A DNA stretch of 64,000 bases from Paenibacillus wynnii. GTDB taxonomy: Bacteria; Bacillota; Bacilli; Paenibacillales; Paenibacillaceae. The notes beneath the pieces are model-generated. The model was not told the DNA's origin. It saw only the letters and a list, made by a program, of their open reading frames with translations, and made no database searches. The stretch is taken from assembly GCF_030812855.1 (NCBI RefSeq), contig NZ_JAUSTK010000025.1, forward strand, positions 1 through 64,000, given 5' to 3'. The position numbers and the translations under genes were made by a program. Of this stretch, positions 1-9,051 are shown piece by piece; the stretch's first letter is position 1, and each line of letters starts with the position of its first letter.

Positions 1-95
1 TCACGATGGACACCCTTGCTCTTGGCTAGTGGTTGGTAACTACAGACCCCCACAGTGGACTTTCACCACCTAGTTAGTCGCCATGCGTGGCGCAC
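1..95 (-). mobile_element. 5' end of a class C group II intron, cut by the window edge
   Basis: Read on the minus strand, the element opens with GTGCGCC at base 95, fitting the GUGYG start of group II introns. It continues with landmarks that occur in the same order in the class C intron of Oceanobacillus iheyensis as I recall it: GCATGG, GGTGAAAGTCC, AGTTAC and GCAAGGGTGTCC. The rest of the ribozyme and any maturase gene lie outside the window. The 5' splice site falls directly behind the U-tract of the terminator at 96-132, which is the known insertion preference of class C introns. It could be a degraded fragment, since only domain I is visible. Confidence 0.8.
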
Positions 96-132
96 TAAAA
101 AAGCTAGCCATCGGTTACCCCGAGGCTAGCTT
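96..132 (-). terminator. Terminator of the ABC-F gene and intron target
   Basis: On the minus strand a perfect 9-bp stem (AAGCTAGCC with GGCTAGCTT, 14-nt loop) is followed by a short T-tract. It lies 30 bp behind the stop codon of the ABC-F gene. The group II intron begins immediately after the T-tract. Confidence 0.85.
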
Positions 133-161
133 GCAAAAAAGTCATCCATTTAGAGATTAAA

Positions 162-2090
162 CTAGGCTTTACCTGCAATCTTCTCTGCTAATTCATTTAA
201 ATACGTCCAGCGCTCCATTAGATGCTCCAGCTCAGCTTCCGCTTGCTGTTGCAGCTTGGTAAGCTCTTGCAGCTTCCCAGAGTCGGCAAAAGCCGCCTCC
301 ATCTTCGTACTAATATCAACTAGAAGACTCTCCGCCTGTTCAATTTGCTCATCAATTCCCTCGTATTCACGCTGTTCCTTGAATGTGAACTTAGGTTTAT
401 CCTTAAGTGATTGTGGAGCAACTGTATCAGGTGTTGACACTGGAGCCGTAATCCGTCGAGGATTTTCGTTTTGCACCGAATTACGTACGGGAACATTCTT
501 AGCCATCCATTCCTCGTATTCGGTGTAATCGCCGACATGAAGCCGGATCTCTCCGTCCTCGAAAGCAATAAGCTTGTCCATTGTTCGATCCAAGAAATAG
601 CGGTCATGAGATACTGTGAATACAACCCCTGGGAATTCATCCAGATAATCCTCCAGTACTGCCAGCGTGCCAATATCCAGATCATTGGTAGGCTCATCCA
701 GCAGCAGCACGTTAGGTGCACCCATCAATACACGGAGAAGATAGAGCCGTCTCTTTTCACCCCCGGAAAGCTTTGCAATCGGAGTCCATTGTGCTGCAGG
801 AGGAAATAGGAAACGTTCCATCATTTGACCGGCTGTAATCGTACTGCCATCTGCAGTTTTGATCACTTCCGCCTCTTCCTTCACATATTCAATAGCCCGC
901 AGGGTGTCATCCATATCCTGATGCTCCTGAGTGAAGTAACCTAACTTCACTGTAGTACCGAGTTGAACCTCACCGCCATCCGGTTGAAGTCTTCCAGCTA
1001 TCAGATTCAGCAATGTTGATTTACCGCTACCATTCTTACCGACGATCCCCACACGGTCTTGAGGTACAGCGATATAGGTCAGATCTTTAATGAGCACACG
1101 CCCATCAAGAATTTTGGTCAAATCATGAATCTCGATAATCTTACGGCCCAGACGTGTTGAACCAACCGAAATATCTAAAGTACCGTTTGAACTGCTGACC
1201 TGACCATCTTTAAGCTTCTCGTAGCGGTCAATCCGGGCCTTCTGCTTGGTTGTACGGGCTTTTGCTCCGCGTCTAATCCAGGCAAGCTCCGTCCGCAGCA
1301 GATTTTTACGTTTCTGCTCCGCAGAAGCCTCACGTTCCTCACGGTCAGCCTTTAACTCCAAAAAGCGTGAATAGTTCGCTTCATATCTAAACAAACGCCC
1401 TCCGTCGAGTTCCAACATAACGTCTGCCACTCGGTCTAGAAAATAACGATCATGCGTAACCATTAACAAGGCTCCACGCCGCTTTTTCAAATATTGCTCC
1501 AACCAGGATACTGATTCTGTATCAATATGGTTGGTAGGCTCATCCAAGATAAGCAGTTCGGACGGTGTAATTAGTGCTGCTGCAAGAGCAACCCGTTTAC
1601 GCTGACCTCCCGAAAGTGTCTCCATAAGTGCATCAAACTGGGTAATGCCAAGCTTGGTGAGTACACTTTTCGCTTCACTCTCCAAATGCCAAATATCCGC
1701 CGCACCAATATCATTGCCAATCTGAACAAGCTTGTTCTCCAACTCTTTGTTGCCGGGTTGAGTCTCGAGCAGTGACATCGTCTCCATATACTCACGCATC
1801 ATCACAAGCTCCGGTTCATCTCCGGCGAAAACTTGCTGAAGCACTGTATTCTCGGGGTTGTAAGGCGGGTTTTGCGCTAAAAATTGTACACGCACCGAAT
1901 TTCCGATCGCAATTTGTCCTTCATCCGGAGTTTCCAGACCGGCAATAATACGCAGAAATGTTGATTTCCCGGTTCCATTGACACCGATAACACCGATCTT
2001 ATCTCGTTCATCCATACCAAATGAAGCATCATTGAATAAAATTTTCTCCCCATAGCTTTTGGAGAGGTGTTCCACCGTCATAATATTCAT
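162..2090 (-). CDS. yfmR: ABC-F family ATPase, Uup/YfmR type
   Basis: Soluble translation-associated ATPase with two ABC domains and no membrane segment. The first Walker A is GVNGTGKST (about residues 36-44) with signature LSGGQ and LLILDEPTNHID. The second is GKNGSGKST (about 350) with LSGGEKRR and LLLDEPTNDLD. The linker between them is basic and rich in R/K (about 250-300), as expected for the ribosome-contacting P-site tooth. The last 75 residues form a charged coiled coil, the mark of the Uup/YfmR branch. Family members relieve stalled ribosomes; YfmR of B. subtilis acts on hard-to-translate motifs. The start ATG has GAGGAA 5 nt upstream; an in-frame ATG three codons later is a weaker alternative. 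Assignment to YfmR rather than YdiF is a judgement from the C-terminal coil. Confidence 0.9.
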   Translation of the reverse strand: MNIMTVEHLSKSYGEKILFNDASFGMDERDKIGVIGVNGTGKSTFLRIIAGLETPDEGQIAIGNSVRVQFLAQNPPYNPENTVLQQVFAGDEPELVMMREYMETMSLLETQPGNKELENKLVQIGNDIGAADIWHLESEAKSVLTKLGITQFDALMETLSGGQRKRVALAAALITPSELLILDEPTNHIDTESVSWLEQYLKKRRGALLMVTHDRYFLDRVADVMLELDGGRLFRYEANYSRFLELKADREEREASAEQKRKNLLRTELAWIRRGAKARTTKQKARIDRYEKLKDGQVSSSNGTLDISVGSTRLGRKIIEIHDLTKILDGRVLIKDLTYIAVPQDRVGIVGKNGSGKSTLLNLIAGRLQPDGGEVQLGTTVKLGYFTQEHQDMDDTLRAIEYVKEEAEVIKTADGSTITAGQMMERFLFPPAAQWTPIAKLSGGEKRRLYLLRVLMGAPNVLLLDEPTNDLDIGTLAVLEDYLDEFPGVVFTVSHDRYFLDRTMDKLIAFEDGEIRLHVGDYTEYEEWMAKNVPVRNSVQNENPRRITAPVSTPDTVAPQSLKDKPKFTFKEQREYEGIDEQIEQAESLLVDISTKMEAAFADSGKLQELTKLQQQAEAELEHLMERWTYLNELAEKIAGKA

Positions 2091-2144
2091 ACTTGTTCCT
2101 CGCTTGCCTTATATTTTAAACTAGTTGTTAACTCTTCTACTCTC

Positions 2145-2169
2145 AAAAAACCGCCCGGAAACCGGACGG
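2145..2169 (-). terminator. Terminator of the TetR gene
   Basis: On the minus strand CCGTCCGG pairs with CCGGGCGG around a TTT loop (one T-G pair), followed by six T. It lies 15 bp behind the TetR stop codon. Confidence 0.85.
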
Positions 2170-2183
2170 CCTCTTAATCTATT

Positions 2184-2786
2184 CTACTCTGCTAACTTGT
2201 CACCCTGAAAAGGATGCAAATTATCCATAGCCCCTCTTATGAAGAGACTTGCGGCAAATTGGGCCCGTTTATGAGCATCTGCCTCCGAAAAGGAAGGATC
2301 GAACAAAATATCCATCTTAAGACGGTCCAGCATTCCTATATAGGATTGGGCCATCAATTCGGGTTCAGAGCCTCCGCCCTCCACGAGCACCTTCACTACC
2401 GCCTGCATGTATTGTTCCATAAAATAGGCCATATAAGCTACCAGCTCCGGGTTATTGTTCGGTGCCCGGAAAAATAGCTTGGTATGCTGCTTGCGTTCAT
2501 AATAATAAAACAGATGATGCTCCGCGATCACGGAGAGCTTGTCAGCCAAACCCCTTTGAGCCGTAAGCTTTGTCTCCAACTGCTCGAGGTAGCCTTCACA
2601 ATCTCGGCGTGTGACCGCGAGGAATAATTCCTCTTTGCTCTTAAAGTATAAGTATACAGTACCTTTGGCGATACCTGCTTGCTCAGCAACGTCCGACATC
2701 TTCGTTTCGTAGAATCCGCCTGAACCGAAGAGCGTGTACGCGGCATCCAGTATGGCTGTATGTTTGTCGTTGGATACGCTGCTCAT
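2184..2786 (-). CDS. TetR/AcrR family transcriptional regulator
   Basis: A 200-residue repressor with an N-terminal TetR helix-turn-helix (about residues 8-55, including AGIAKGTVYLYFKSKEEL) and an all-helical ligand domain. The HTH core resembles regulators of fatty-acid and efflux genes, but the ligand cannot be read from sequence. Upstream, at 2829-2846, the minus strand carries three head-to-tail TGAATGA-like units ahead of the gene. One such unit is half of the B. subtilis FadR box, so autoregulation is possible. The neighbours give no clear target. The start ATG follows AAGGGGGTG. Confidence 0.9.
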   Translation of the reverse strand: MSSVSNDKHTAILDAAYTLFGSGGFYETKMSDVAEQAGIAKGTVYLYFKSKEELFLAVTRRDCEGYLEQLETKLTAQRGLADKLSVIAEHHLFYYYERKQHTKLFFRAPNNNPELVAYMAYFMEQYMQAVVKVLVEGGGSEPELMAQSYIGMLDRLKMDILFDPSFSEADAHKRAQFAASLFIRGAMDNLHPFQGDKLAE

Positions 2787-2844
2787 CGGTTCACCCCCTT
2801 ACTGTGCCAACTAGTGGCTTTGATATAATCATTCATTCACTCAT

Positions 2845-3648
2845 TCAAACCAGACTACCTATTAGTAATGCCACGACGCCGCCGAATATAGAACTGAACA
2901 AATTAACAGCATCATTATTCATCCTCTGCCAGCCGCGTGCCTGGACAGTGGCTGCACCGCAATGTCTGCTCCCCTCTACCTCTCGACCGCAGACCGTACA
3001 GCGGTTCATCTGCTGCACGGTTGCACCGAGGATAGAGTCGGTAAAAGCTCCTGCCACCCCACCAAAGAGCCCGGCAAGTGTCAGCAGAATGAACGAGCGA
3101 TCCGGCATACCAGCGGCAAGCTGTAGCAGCCATGAGGCCGCGCCGATGAGTATACCACCCCCTGCTGCAGCAAGTGAACCCGTAAGTGATACTCCTCCTG
3201 ATGCCCCAGTAGGCAGGACTTTACCTGTCAGAACAGACCGGGGAGGTCTTCTGCTAAGCGTCCCTATCTCCGTAGCCCATGTGTCCGAGGTTACAGTAGC
3301 CATTACTCCTACAAACAGGAACTCCCATATTTCTAAGGGATATAACGCATTAAGCAGTACCACAACCATGCCAATGCCTCCGTTAGCGAAGACTTGCCCG
3401 GCGTCACGGCGGCCTGTTTTATCATAGGTTAGTTCCAATTCAGCCTTATCTTCATGATGAAGTTTGGACAGCAGACTGGAGGAGATGAAGAAGAGCAGTA
3501 GAATACCGAACCAAAAGGCATTCCCGGCGCCAAAATAAACGGTACCCATAATCAATGCAGCCAGCATGCCGGAAAGGCTTAAGGATTGCTTATAATAAGC
3601 AGCACCGGCAACAATCAGAGCGCCACAAGCGCCGATAACCCATTGCAT
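2845..3648 (-). CDS. DUF92 family integral membrane protein
   Basis: About 267 residues with six or seven hydrophobic segments and the DUF92 (TIGR00297) signature motifs: TSDTWATEIG near the middle and GGVSLTGSLAA after it. A short Cys cluster (CTVCG, then C about 10 residues later) sits in a loop before the last helix. Plant VTE6, of this family, is a phytyl-phosphate kinase; the bacterial role is unknown. I place the start at ATG 3648 because GGGAG lies 8 nt before it. The GTG at 3657 would abut the ribosome site. Confidence 0.85.
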   Translation of the reverse strand: MQWVIGACGALIVAGAAYYKQSLSLSGMLAALIMGTVYFGAGNAFWFGILLLFFISSSLLSKLHHEDKAELELTYDKTGRRDAGQVFANGGIGMVVVLLNALYPLEIWEFLFVGVMATVTSDTWATEIGTLSRRPPRSVLTGKVLPTGASGGVSLTGSLAAAGGGILIGAASWLLQLAAGMPDRSFILLTLAGLFGGVAGAFTDSILGATVQQMNRCTVCGREVEGSRHCGAATVQARGWQRMNNDAVNLFSSIFGGVVALLIGSLV

Positions 3649-3688
3649 ACATTCCACTCCCGCTGTTGCTAAAGTTGCATCTATTTAC

Positions 3689-4312
3689 TTATCCAATCAG
3701 ACAGGTACCCATCAGAGTATCGCCCCAGAACAGCTCGAATGAATCACCAGATACAGTAGGGCCTACACCTTCCGGCGTCCCTGTAAATATAACATCACCT
3801 TTACCAAGCCCGTAACGGGCTGCGATAAAGTCAACTATTTTCTGAAGCGAGAATATCATGTTCTTTACATTTCCGCGTTGAACCTCAACACCGTTTTTCA
3901 AAATAATAAAATCAGTTGCCTCAAGCTCTTCCTTATCTGGAAACGCAATATATGGTGTTAATGGTGCAGCATTTTTGAAGCCTTTGGCAGCGGTCCAGGG
4001 AAGGCCCTTCTTTTGCAGATCATTATGAACATCACGCAGAGTGAAATCCAAGCCCAGAGCCATGACATCAACGAGTTCCTCTACACTAGTTCCCGGAACA
4101 TAATCACGTGCGATGCGCAGAACCAGCTCGCCTTCATAATGAACCTGGCCTGCATCCTTCGGAAGATGAATGATTGCCTTGTCGAGGGGAACAGCCGCAT
4201 GAGAGGGCTTCATGAAGATTAAAGGCTCTGTCGGCACTTTATTGCCGAGTTCCTCCGCATGCAGTTTGTAGTTACGTCCAACGCAGTATAAGTTATTAAC
4301 AGTAGCGCACAT
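3689..4312 (-). CDS. Fumarylacetoacetate hydrolase family protein (acylpyruvase-like)
   Basis: A compact 207-residue FAH fold, close in length to the FAHD1/YcgM group that cleaves acylpyruvates or decarboxylates oxaloacetate. Family marks are CVGRNYKLHAEELG at the N-terminus, the metal-site HYEGEL (E-x-E), DFTLRDVH with the third acidic ligand, and TGTPEGVG near the end. It stands between the DUF92 gene and a glycerophosphodiesterase with 35-40 bp gaps, so cotranscription is likely but no shared pathway is evident. Confidence 0.88.
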   Translation of the reverse strand: MCATVNNLYCVGRNYKLHAEELGNKVPTEPLIFMKPSHAAVPLDKAIIHLPKDAGQVHYEGELVLRIARDYVPGTSVEELVDVMALGLDFTLRDVHNDLQKKGLPWTAAKGFKNAAPLTPYIAFPDKEELEATDFIILKNGVEVQRGNVKNMIFSLQKIVDFIAARYGLGKGDVIFTGTPEGVGPTVSGDSFELFWGDTLMGTCLIG

Positions 4313-4347
4313 TGGGCATCAGCCTCTTTCCCGTCGATTTATTATTA

Positions 4348-5082
4348 TTATACTCCCAAAAACGTATCGCCCCAAACATCCGGACGGTTCGTACAAATCA
4401 TTATATCAGAATGCATGTCTGCGAGGCGACGCATCTCTTTCGCTTTATCCACCGTCCAGGCCATAACCTTCACTCCCTGCTCTGTAAGCAGCTTGGCTAA
4501 GTTTGGATTCAGACGCGCAAAGCTTATGGACAGAAACGAACAACCCAGCTCCTGTACGCGCCTAGCAGGATCTCCTGATCTGGAATCAAAGATAAGTCCC
4601 GTGTTCATCCGCGGATCTACTTCTTTAACTCTTTGCAGGGCACCCGCTTCGAAGGAGGTTAGAACAACTTCATCCTTCATACCTTTGGAGGAGATAAGGT
4701 TAATAACCGACTTTTCTATACCCGGATATAGGTTCCCTACCGTCTTTAGTTCTATGTTAAGATGCAATCGGCCCTTAGAAAGATCCAAAACCTCTTCAAG
4801 AGAAGGTACTCTTTCTCCTTTAAAAGCGCGTCCTTTCCAGCTTCCCGCATCCAGCCGTTTCATCTGCGCCCAATCCATATCCTTGACCTTGCCATGGCCA
4901 TTGGTCGTTCGGTCCAGACTATAATCATGAATGACGACCGGCACACCATCTTTAGACATTTGAACGTCGATCTCCATCCAGCGGACATAAGGCAAGGCGA
5001 TTGCCATTCGAACGGCTGCCAATGTATTCTCCGGAGCTTTGCCGGAAAACCCGCGATGGGCAACGCATAAATTTTTAAACAT
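4348..5082 (-). CDS. Glycerophosphodiester phosphodiesterase
   Basis: A 244-residue GDPD TIM barrel with no signal peptide, so cytoplasmic (UgpQ-like). The catalytic start AHRGFSGKAPENT supplies His, Arg and Glu. EIDVQMSKDGVPVVIHD supplies the metal-binding E-x-D and the second His, and LNIELK gives the downstream Glu. It hydrolyses deacylated phospholipid diesters to glycerol-3-phosphate and an alcohol. AAGGGGGG lies 5 nt before the ATG. Confidence 0.92.
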   Translation of the reverse strand: MFKNLCVAHRGFSGKAPENTLAAVRMAIALPYVRWMEIDVQMSKDGVPVVIHDYSLDRTTNGHGKVKDMDWAQMKRLDAGSWKGRAFKGERVPSLEEVLDLSKGRLHLNIELKTVGNLYPGIEKSVINLISSKGMKDEVVLTSFEAGALQRVKEVDPRMNTGLIFDSRSGDPARRVQELGCSFLSISFARLNPNLAKLLTEQGVKVMAWTVDKAKEMRRLADMHSDIMICTNRPDVWGDTFLGV

Positions 5083-5106
5083 AAGGACCCCCCTTAGCCG
5101 TTATCA

Positions 5107-6456
5107 TCACTCTGAGGAATGCACAACCTTACCTTCATTATCAATTTTGATTTGTCCCCAAGAAATAGATTCAACTTTTTTGAAAAGCTTTTGTCCATCT
5201 TCAGGACTCATTGGAACAGGCTGAGCCAGCTCAGCATTAAAGGGCTTTAGCTGCATGGAGCACTGGCCCTCTACATTGCATTCCGCCTGGAAAACGGCTG
5301 TATCCCAAGTAGAAGGAACTGAAGATCTTGTAAATATAAAATTCCCAGTGCTGTAGGCGATCCACTTCCCCTTATAAGGCTCAATACCCTGCAGTACATG
5401 AGGATGGCCTCCGATCACCAGATCTGCGCCTGCATCAATAAAGCTGCGTCCCAATGACTGCTGCACAGTATCAGCTTGACTCACACGTTCCTTGCCCCAA
5501 TGAACGACAACGATAACAATATCCGCTTTCTTTTTGGCCTCGGTAATTGCCTTAAGCCCCTCTTCACTTTCGTAGACAGAAGCTAAGCCCGGTTTATTCC
5601 TCTCCGCCTTCCAAGAGGATTCAGGTAGAACACGGGAAAACCCAAGCAGGGCAACTGTAATCCCCTTGCGTTCAAAATACTGGGCTGAATAGGCTGATTC
5701 CTCATTCAAGCCAGCCCCGACATAGGGAATGCCTCTTTCTTCAAGATTGCTGAGCGTTTCCCGCAAGCCTTGTTCGCCTTGGTCAAGTGTATGATTATTC
5801 GCCAGATTAACAGCATCGATTCCAGCTGCCTTAAGTTTATCCAGTGCCTTAGGGGGAGCCTTAAATACATACTGCTTATTGGCGGCACTCGTAACCCCAT
5901 CCGAAACCGGAGTCTCAAGATTAACAATGGACAAGTCATCCTCTTTGAATAATCCACCTAGTCGGGCATAGGGATATTCATAACCCGTTTTTTCCAACAA
6001 TTCTCCAACCTTACCGGAAAAGATTACATCTCCACCAAAACTAAGTTTAACTGTATCCCCTTCGGAGTCTGTATCCTCCGGCAAACCTGAAATCGCCCCG
6101 TCGTCTGTAGGTGCAGGCGGTGAGGGAGTATTCACCACTGTATCAGCATCAGGAGTTTCCACAGGCTCTAGTTCTCCAGTAGATGTGGGCTCTACAGAAG
6201 CTTGTGTTGGTTCTGGAGTGGTAGAAGCAGTCACCGCGGGCGGAGCCTCGCTGGGATCCGGAGAAGGTGAGGCACTGCTTTGCACCGCTAGCGATGGAGT
6301 GTTGGAGCTTTTGTTACCGTCTTCATTAAGTACATAAGTTAAAATGGCTATTATCATTAGTAGCAGGATTGCATTGATCCATACCCATGTCCTTTTTGGG
6401 CGACGATGACCCGAGGCATTTCTTTTGTCTCTTCTGCGCGATCTCGGCGGGTACAT
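5107..6456 (-). CDS. CapA family protein, membrane-anchored metallophosphatase-like fold
   Basis: A 449-residue protein with a basic N-terminus, one membrane helix (about residues 24-43), a long P/S/T/E-rich linker (about 50-130) and a CapA/PgsA domain. Domain motifs in order are SFGGDVIFSG, VNLETPVS, LANNHTLDQGEQG, VVHWGKE and IGGHPHVLQG, all typical of the family. CapA proteins take part in poly-gamma-glutamate capsule formation, but no pgsB/C genes are nearby, so this is a stand-alone member of unknown substrate facing the outside. AAGGAG lies 12 nt before the ATG. Confidence 0.88.
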   Translation of the reverse strand: MYPPRSRRRDKRNASGHRRPKRTWVWINAILLLMIIAILTYVLNEDGNKSSNTPSLAVQSSASPSPDPSEAPPAVTASTTPEPTQASVEPTSTGELEPVETPDADTVVNTPSPPAPTDDGAISGLPEDTDSEGDTVKLSFGGDVIFSGKVGELLEKTGYEYPYARLGGLFKEDDLSIVNLETPVSDGVTSAANKQYVFKAPPKALDKLKAAGIDAVNLANNHTLDQGEQGLRETLSNLEERGIPYVGAGLNEESAYSAQYFERKGITVALLGFSRVLPESSWKAERNKPGLASVYESEEGLKAITEAKKKADIVIVVVHWGKERVSQADTVQQSLGRSFIDAGADLVIGGHPHVLQGIEPYKGKWIAYSTGNFIFTRSSVPSTWDTAVFQAECNVEGQCSMQLKPFNAELAQPVPMSPEDGQKLFKKVESISWGQIKIDNEGKVVHSSE

Positions 6457-6571
6457 GGTGTTCTGTAAGCTCCTTTGCCGTTAAAGTGGTTTTATTATAG
6501 CATATCTGGTACTTCTCTCTCCAAAATAGCAGACTGCCATTTGATAGATTGTCTTCCTCCACAAAACAAAG

Positions 6572-6595
6572 GGTGAAGCAAAAAATCGCTTCACC
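6572..6595 (-). terminator. Terminator of the hem operon
   Basis: On the minus strand GGTGAAGC pairs with GCTTCACC around GATTTTTT and is followed by CTTTGTTTTG. It lies 34 bp behind the hemY stop codon. The U-tract is interrupted. Confidence 0.7.
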
Positions 6596-6628
6596 GCTTG
6601 CATGAATATATATATGGATTCTTAATTC

Positions 6629-8062
6629 TTACTTTTGCACAGTCTTAGCAGCAGCTTCAGCGGTCAGCTTGGCGTGTTTGATGCAGTCAGGCATTCCAAT
6701 ACCATCATAACCGGCACCAAATGCATATACACCGGGCAGAACCGCACCAAGCTCATCCCGCAGCCTGGCAATATTGCCTGGATGCCCCACGGGGTACTGC
6801 GGCATGGAATGCTTCAGACGGGTAATTTCAGTAAAAAGCGGATTGGCGGTGATGCCCATAATTTCCCGGACATCTTTGCGTACCAGCTCCTCCAGGGCAT
6901 CATCCGGCAGCTCTACATTCTGCTCGTCTCCCGAACGCCCCACATAAAAGCGTAAGAGTACTTTATCCTCAGGGCTGGAATGAAGCCATTTGGTCGATGT
7001 CCAAGTGCAGGCCGTAATGTTGCGCCCTTCCTTGCGAGGAACCAGAAACCCTGATCCATCATATTCCGTAGCCGTATCTTTTTTAGAAAAGGCCATTACC
7101 ACATTAGCAACGGATACATAATTCACAGCGTCAAGTGCGGATACATCCACATGTGGACGCAGCAGATCGGCAGCGGCGAAATTCGGAACGGTAATGTAAA
7201 TATCATCCGCCGGTATTCTTTCACCATTATCAAGTTCAACTTGATAACGCGGATTACCTTTATCCTTATTAGCTATATCATCAATGATAGAGGTTACGGA
7301 AACCCCCGTACGCTGCTCTACATCCTGAAGTTCATTAATCAGTGCATGCACAAGACTTTGCAGGCCTTGACGAAAGGTCAGGAATGCACTCTTCTTGGTT
7401 CCTGTATGTGTTTCGGCCGGCTTTCGCCCTGTAGTCATACCGCGAATAAGGCTTCCATATTTACGCTCCACTTCACCAAATTGGGGGAAGGTGGCTTGCA
7501 GGCTGATCTTATTCATATCTCCGGCATAAATACCGGCTAGAAGCGGTTCAGTCATATTCTCCAGCACTTCCGTACCCAGACGCCGTTCAATTAACTGACC
7601 CAGCGATTCATCTTCCTTGCTTCTGCGAGGCGGAATCATAAAATCCATCATCGCACGAACTTTTCCTCCAAAGGAGATTAATCCGCTTTGCAGAAAGGGT
7701 CTGATCTCTGTCGGAATACCCAGTACAAGCCCAGCAGGCATAGGGTGAAGCTTGTTCCGCTGCAATATGTAGGTCTTCTTGGCATTGGGATTGGTTGTCA
7801 CCAGTTCATGGTCCAATTCTAATTCCTTGGCTAGATCAACCATCGCCGTTTTACGGGCGAGGAAGGAATCAGGACCCTTTTCAATGACAAACCCCTCACG
7901 GTGCAGCGTTTCAATTTTGCCGCCAAGCACTTTTTCTTTTTCGAGCACAATAATTTCAGGTTGAATGCCCGCTGATTTATAATATTTCCGGACGTAGAAG
8001 GCTGCGCTAAGACCGCTCAGCCCTCCGCCGATGATTACAATTTTTCGTGCAGTACCCGTCAT
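6629..8062 (-). CDS. hemY: Coproporphyrinogen III / protoporphyrinogen oxidase
   Basis: An FAD enzyme of 477 residues (HemY, also called CgoX in Gram-positives) that oxidises coproporphyrinogen III to coproporphyrin III. The dinucleotide site IIGGGLSGLSAAF is at residues 10-22, EKEKVLGGKIET and EKGPDSF follow, and the FAD-binding C-terminus FGAGYDGIGMPDCI is intact. Its ATG overlaps the hemH stop codon by 4 bp, so the two are translationally coupled. It is the last gene of hemE-hemH-hemY. Confidence 0.95.
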   Translation of the reverse strand: MTGTARKIVIIGGGLSGLSAAFYVRKYYKSAGIQPEIIVLEKEKVLGGKIETLHREGFVIEKGPDSFLARKTAMVDLAKELELDHELVTTNPNAKKTYILQRNKLHPMPAGLVLGIPTEIRPFLQSGLISFGGKVRAMMDFMIPPRRSKEDESLGQLIERRLGTEVLENMTEPLLAGIYAGDMNKISLQATFPQFGEVERKYGSLIRGMTTGRKPAETHTGTKKSAFLTFRQGLQSLVHALINELQDVEQRTGVSVTSIIDDIANKDKGNPRYQVELDNGERIPADDIYITVPNFAAADLLRPHVDVSALDAVNYVSVANVVMAFSKKDTATEYDGSGFLVPRKEGRNITACTWTSTKWLHSSPEDKVLLRFYVGRSGDEQNVELPDDALEELVRKDVREIMGITANPLFTEITRLKHSMPQYPVGHPGNIARLRDELGAVLPGVYAFGAGYDGIGMPDCIKHAKLTAEAAAKTVQK

Positions 8063-9015
8063 ATCGAACCCGCCTGCATTTGATTGTACCGTGTACGCAC
8101 CACACTGCTTAGTACAGACATATAAGCAGGGTCACTGTTCAGCGACTCAATTCGCATTAAGCGCATGTCCAATTCCCGTGCGATAGTCTGAGCCTCAATA
8201 TCCAGATCATATAGCACTTCCAGATGATCAGATACAAATCCAACAGGGGCTACCAGTACATCTTCAACCTGTTCTTTAGAAAGCTCACGAAGAGTATCCA
8301 GTACGTCCGGTCCCAGCCACGGCTCAGCTGTACGGCCTGCGCTCTGCCAAGTGAACTGCCAGGAAGTGACACCCGCCTGTTTGGCAACAGCCTCAGAGGT
8401 TTCGAGGAGTTGGTCACGGTAAGGATCGCCCATAGAGAGTATACGCTCCGGCAGACTATGTGCACTGAACAGCACTCTTACCTCACTTCGCTTCGCTCCA
8501 GCTTCTTCAAATTGATCCAAGCGAGCAGAGACCCGGCGGCTCAGCACATCAATGAGCTCAGGATGCAGATGGTAGTTATTTACGAATTCCATCCGAATGC
8601 CACATTCGTCTGCTTTTGCCTGTGCACGTTTGATATAGGTTCCTACACTCATAATCGAATAATGTGGGGCAAGAACGATACCTACAGCCTCTGTAATGCC
8701 ATCCCTGGCCATGGCCTTCACACCGTCCTCTATGAAAGGATGAGCATGCTTCAGACCTTGGTAGCATACAAACTCAACAGTAGTCTCTCCATTGTCTTTA
8801 TTTAGAGCAGCCTCTAAGCCCTCTACCTGACGATCCGTATTCTCCCGAAGCGGGAAAACGCCCCCGACAATGGCTTCATAACGGTCTTTCAGTTCTTTAA
8901 GCTGCTCCGTTGAAGGCGGGTTACCTCGCCGGATATGCGTATAATAAGCCTCCACGCCTTCTAAGCTCTCAGGAGTGCCGTATGACATGACAAGAACGCC
9001 TACTTTTGTTGTCAC
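8059..9015 (-). CDS. hemH: Ferrochelatase (coproporphyrin ferrochelatase)
   Basis: About 318 residues. It inserts iron into coproporphyrin III in the Gram-positive haem route. VLVMSYGTPES is at the N-terminus, the catalytic FSAHSLPERIL carries the active His, and GFVSDHLEVLYDLDIEA carries the active Glu. I favour the GTG start at 9015: AAGGGGATG serves as its ribosome site about 6-9 nt upstream. The ATG at 9024 directly abuts that AGGGG. The gene lies 30 bp behind hemE. Confidence 0.94.
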   Translation of the reverse strand: MTTKVGVLVMSYGTPESLEGVEAYYTHIRRGNPPSTEQLKELKDRYEAIVGGVFPLRENTDRQVEGLEAALNKDNGETTVEFVCYQGLKHAHPFIEDGVKAMARDGITEAVGIVLAPHYSIMSVGTYIKRAQAKADECGIRMEFVNNYHLHPELIDVLSRRVSARLDQFEEAGAKRSEVRVLFSAHSLPERILSMGDPYRDQLLETSEAVAKQAGVTSWQFTWQSAGRTAEPWLGPDVLDTLRELSKEQVEDVLVAPVGFVSDHLEVLYDLDIEAQTIARELDMRLMRIESLNSDPAYMSVLSSVVRTRYNQMQAGSI

Positions 9016-9051
9016 AGTTTCCATCCCCTTTTACAGTTAGTCTAGGTATGT

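Noticed and set aside
2804-3427. 207-codon plus-strand frame
   Set aside because: Antisense to the DUF92 gene, which has clear family motifs and a ribosome site.
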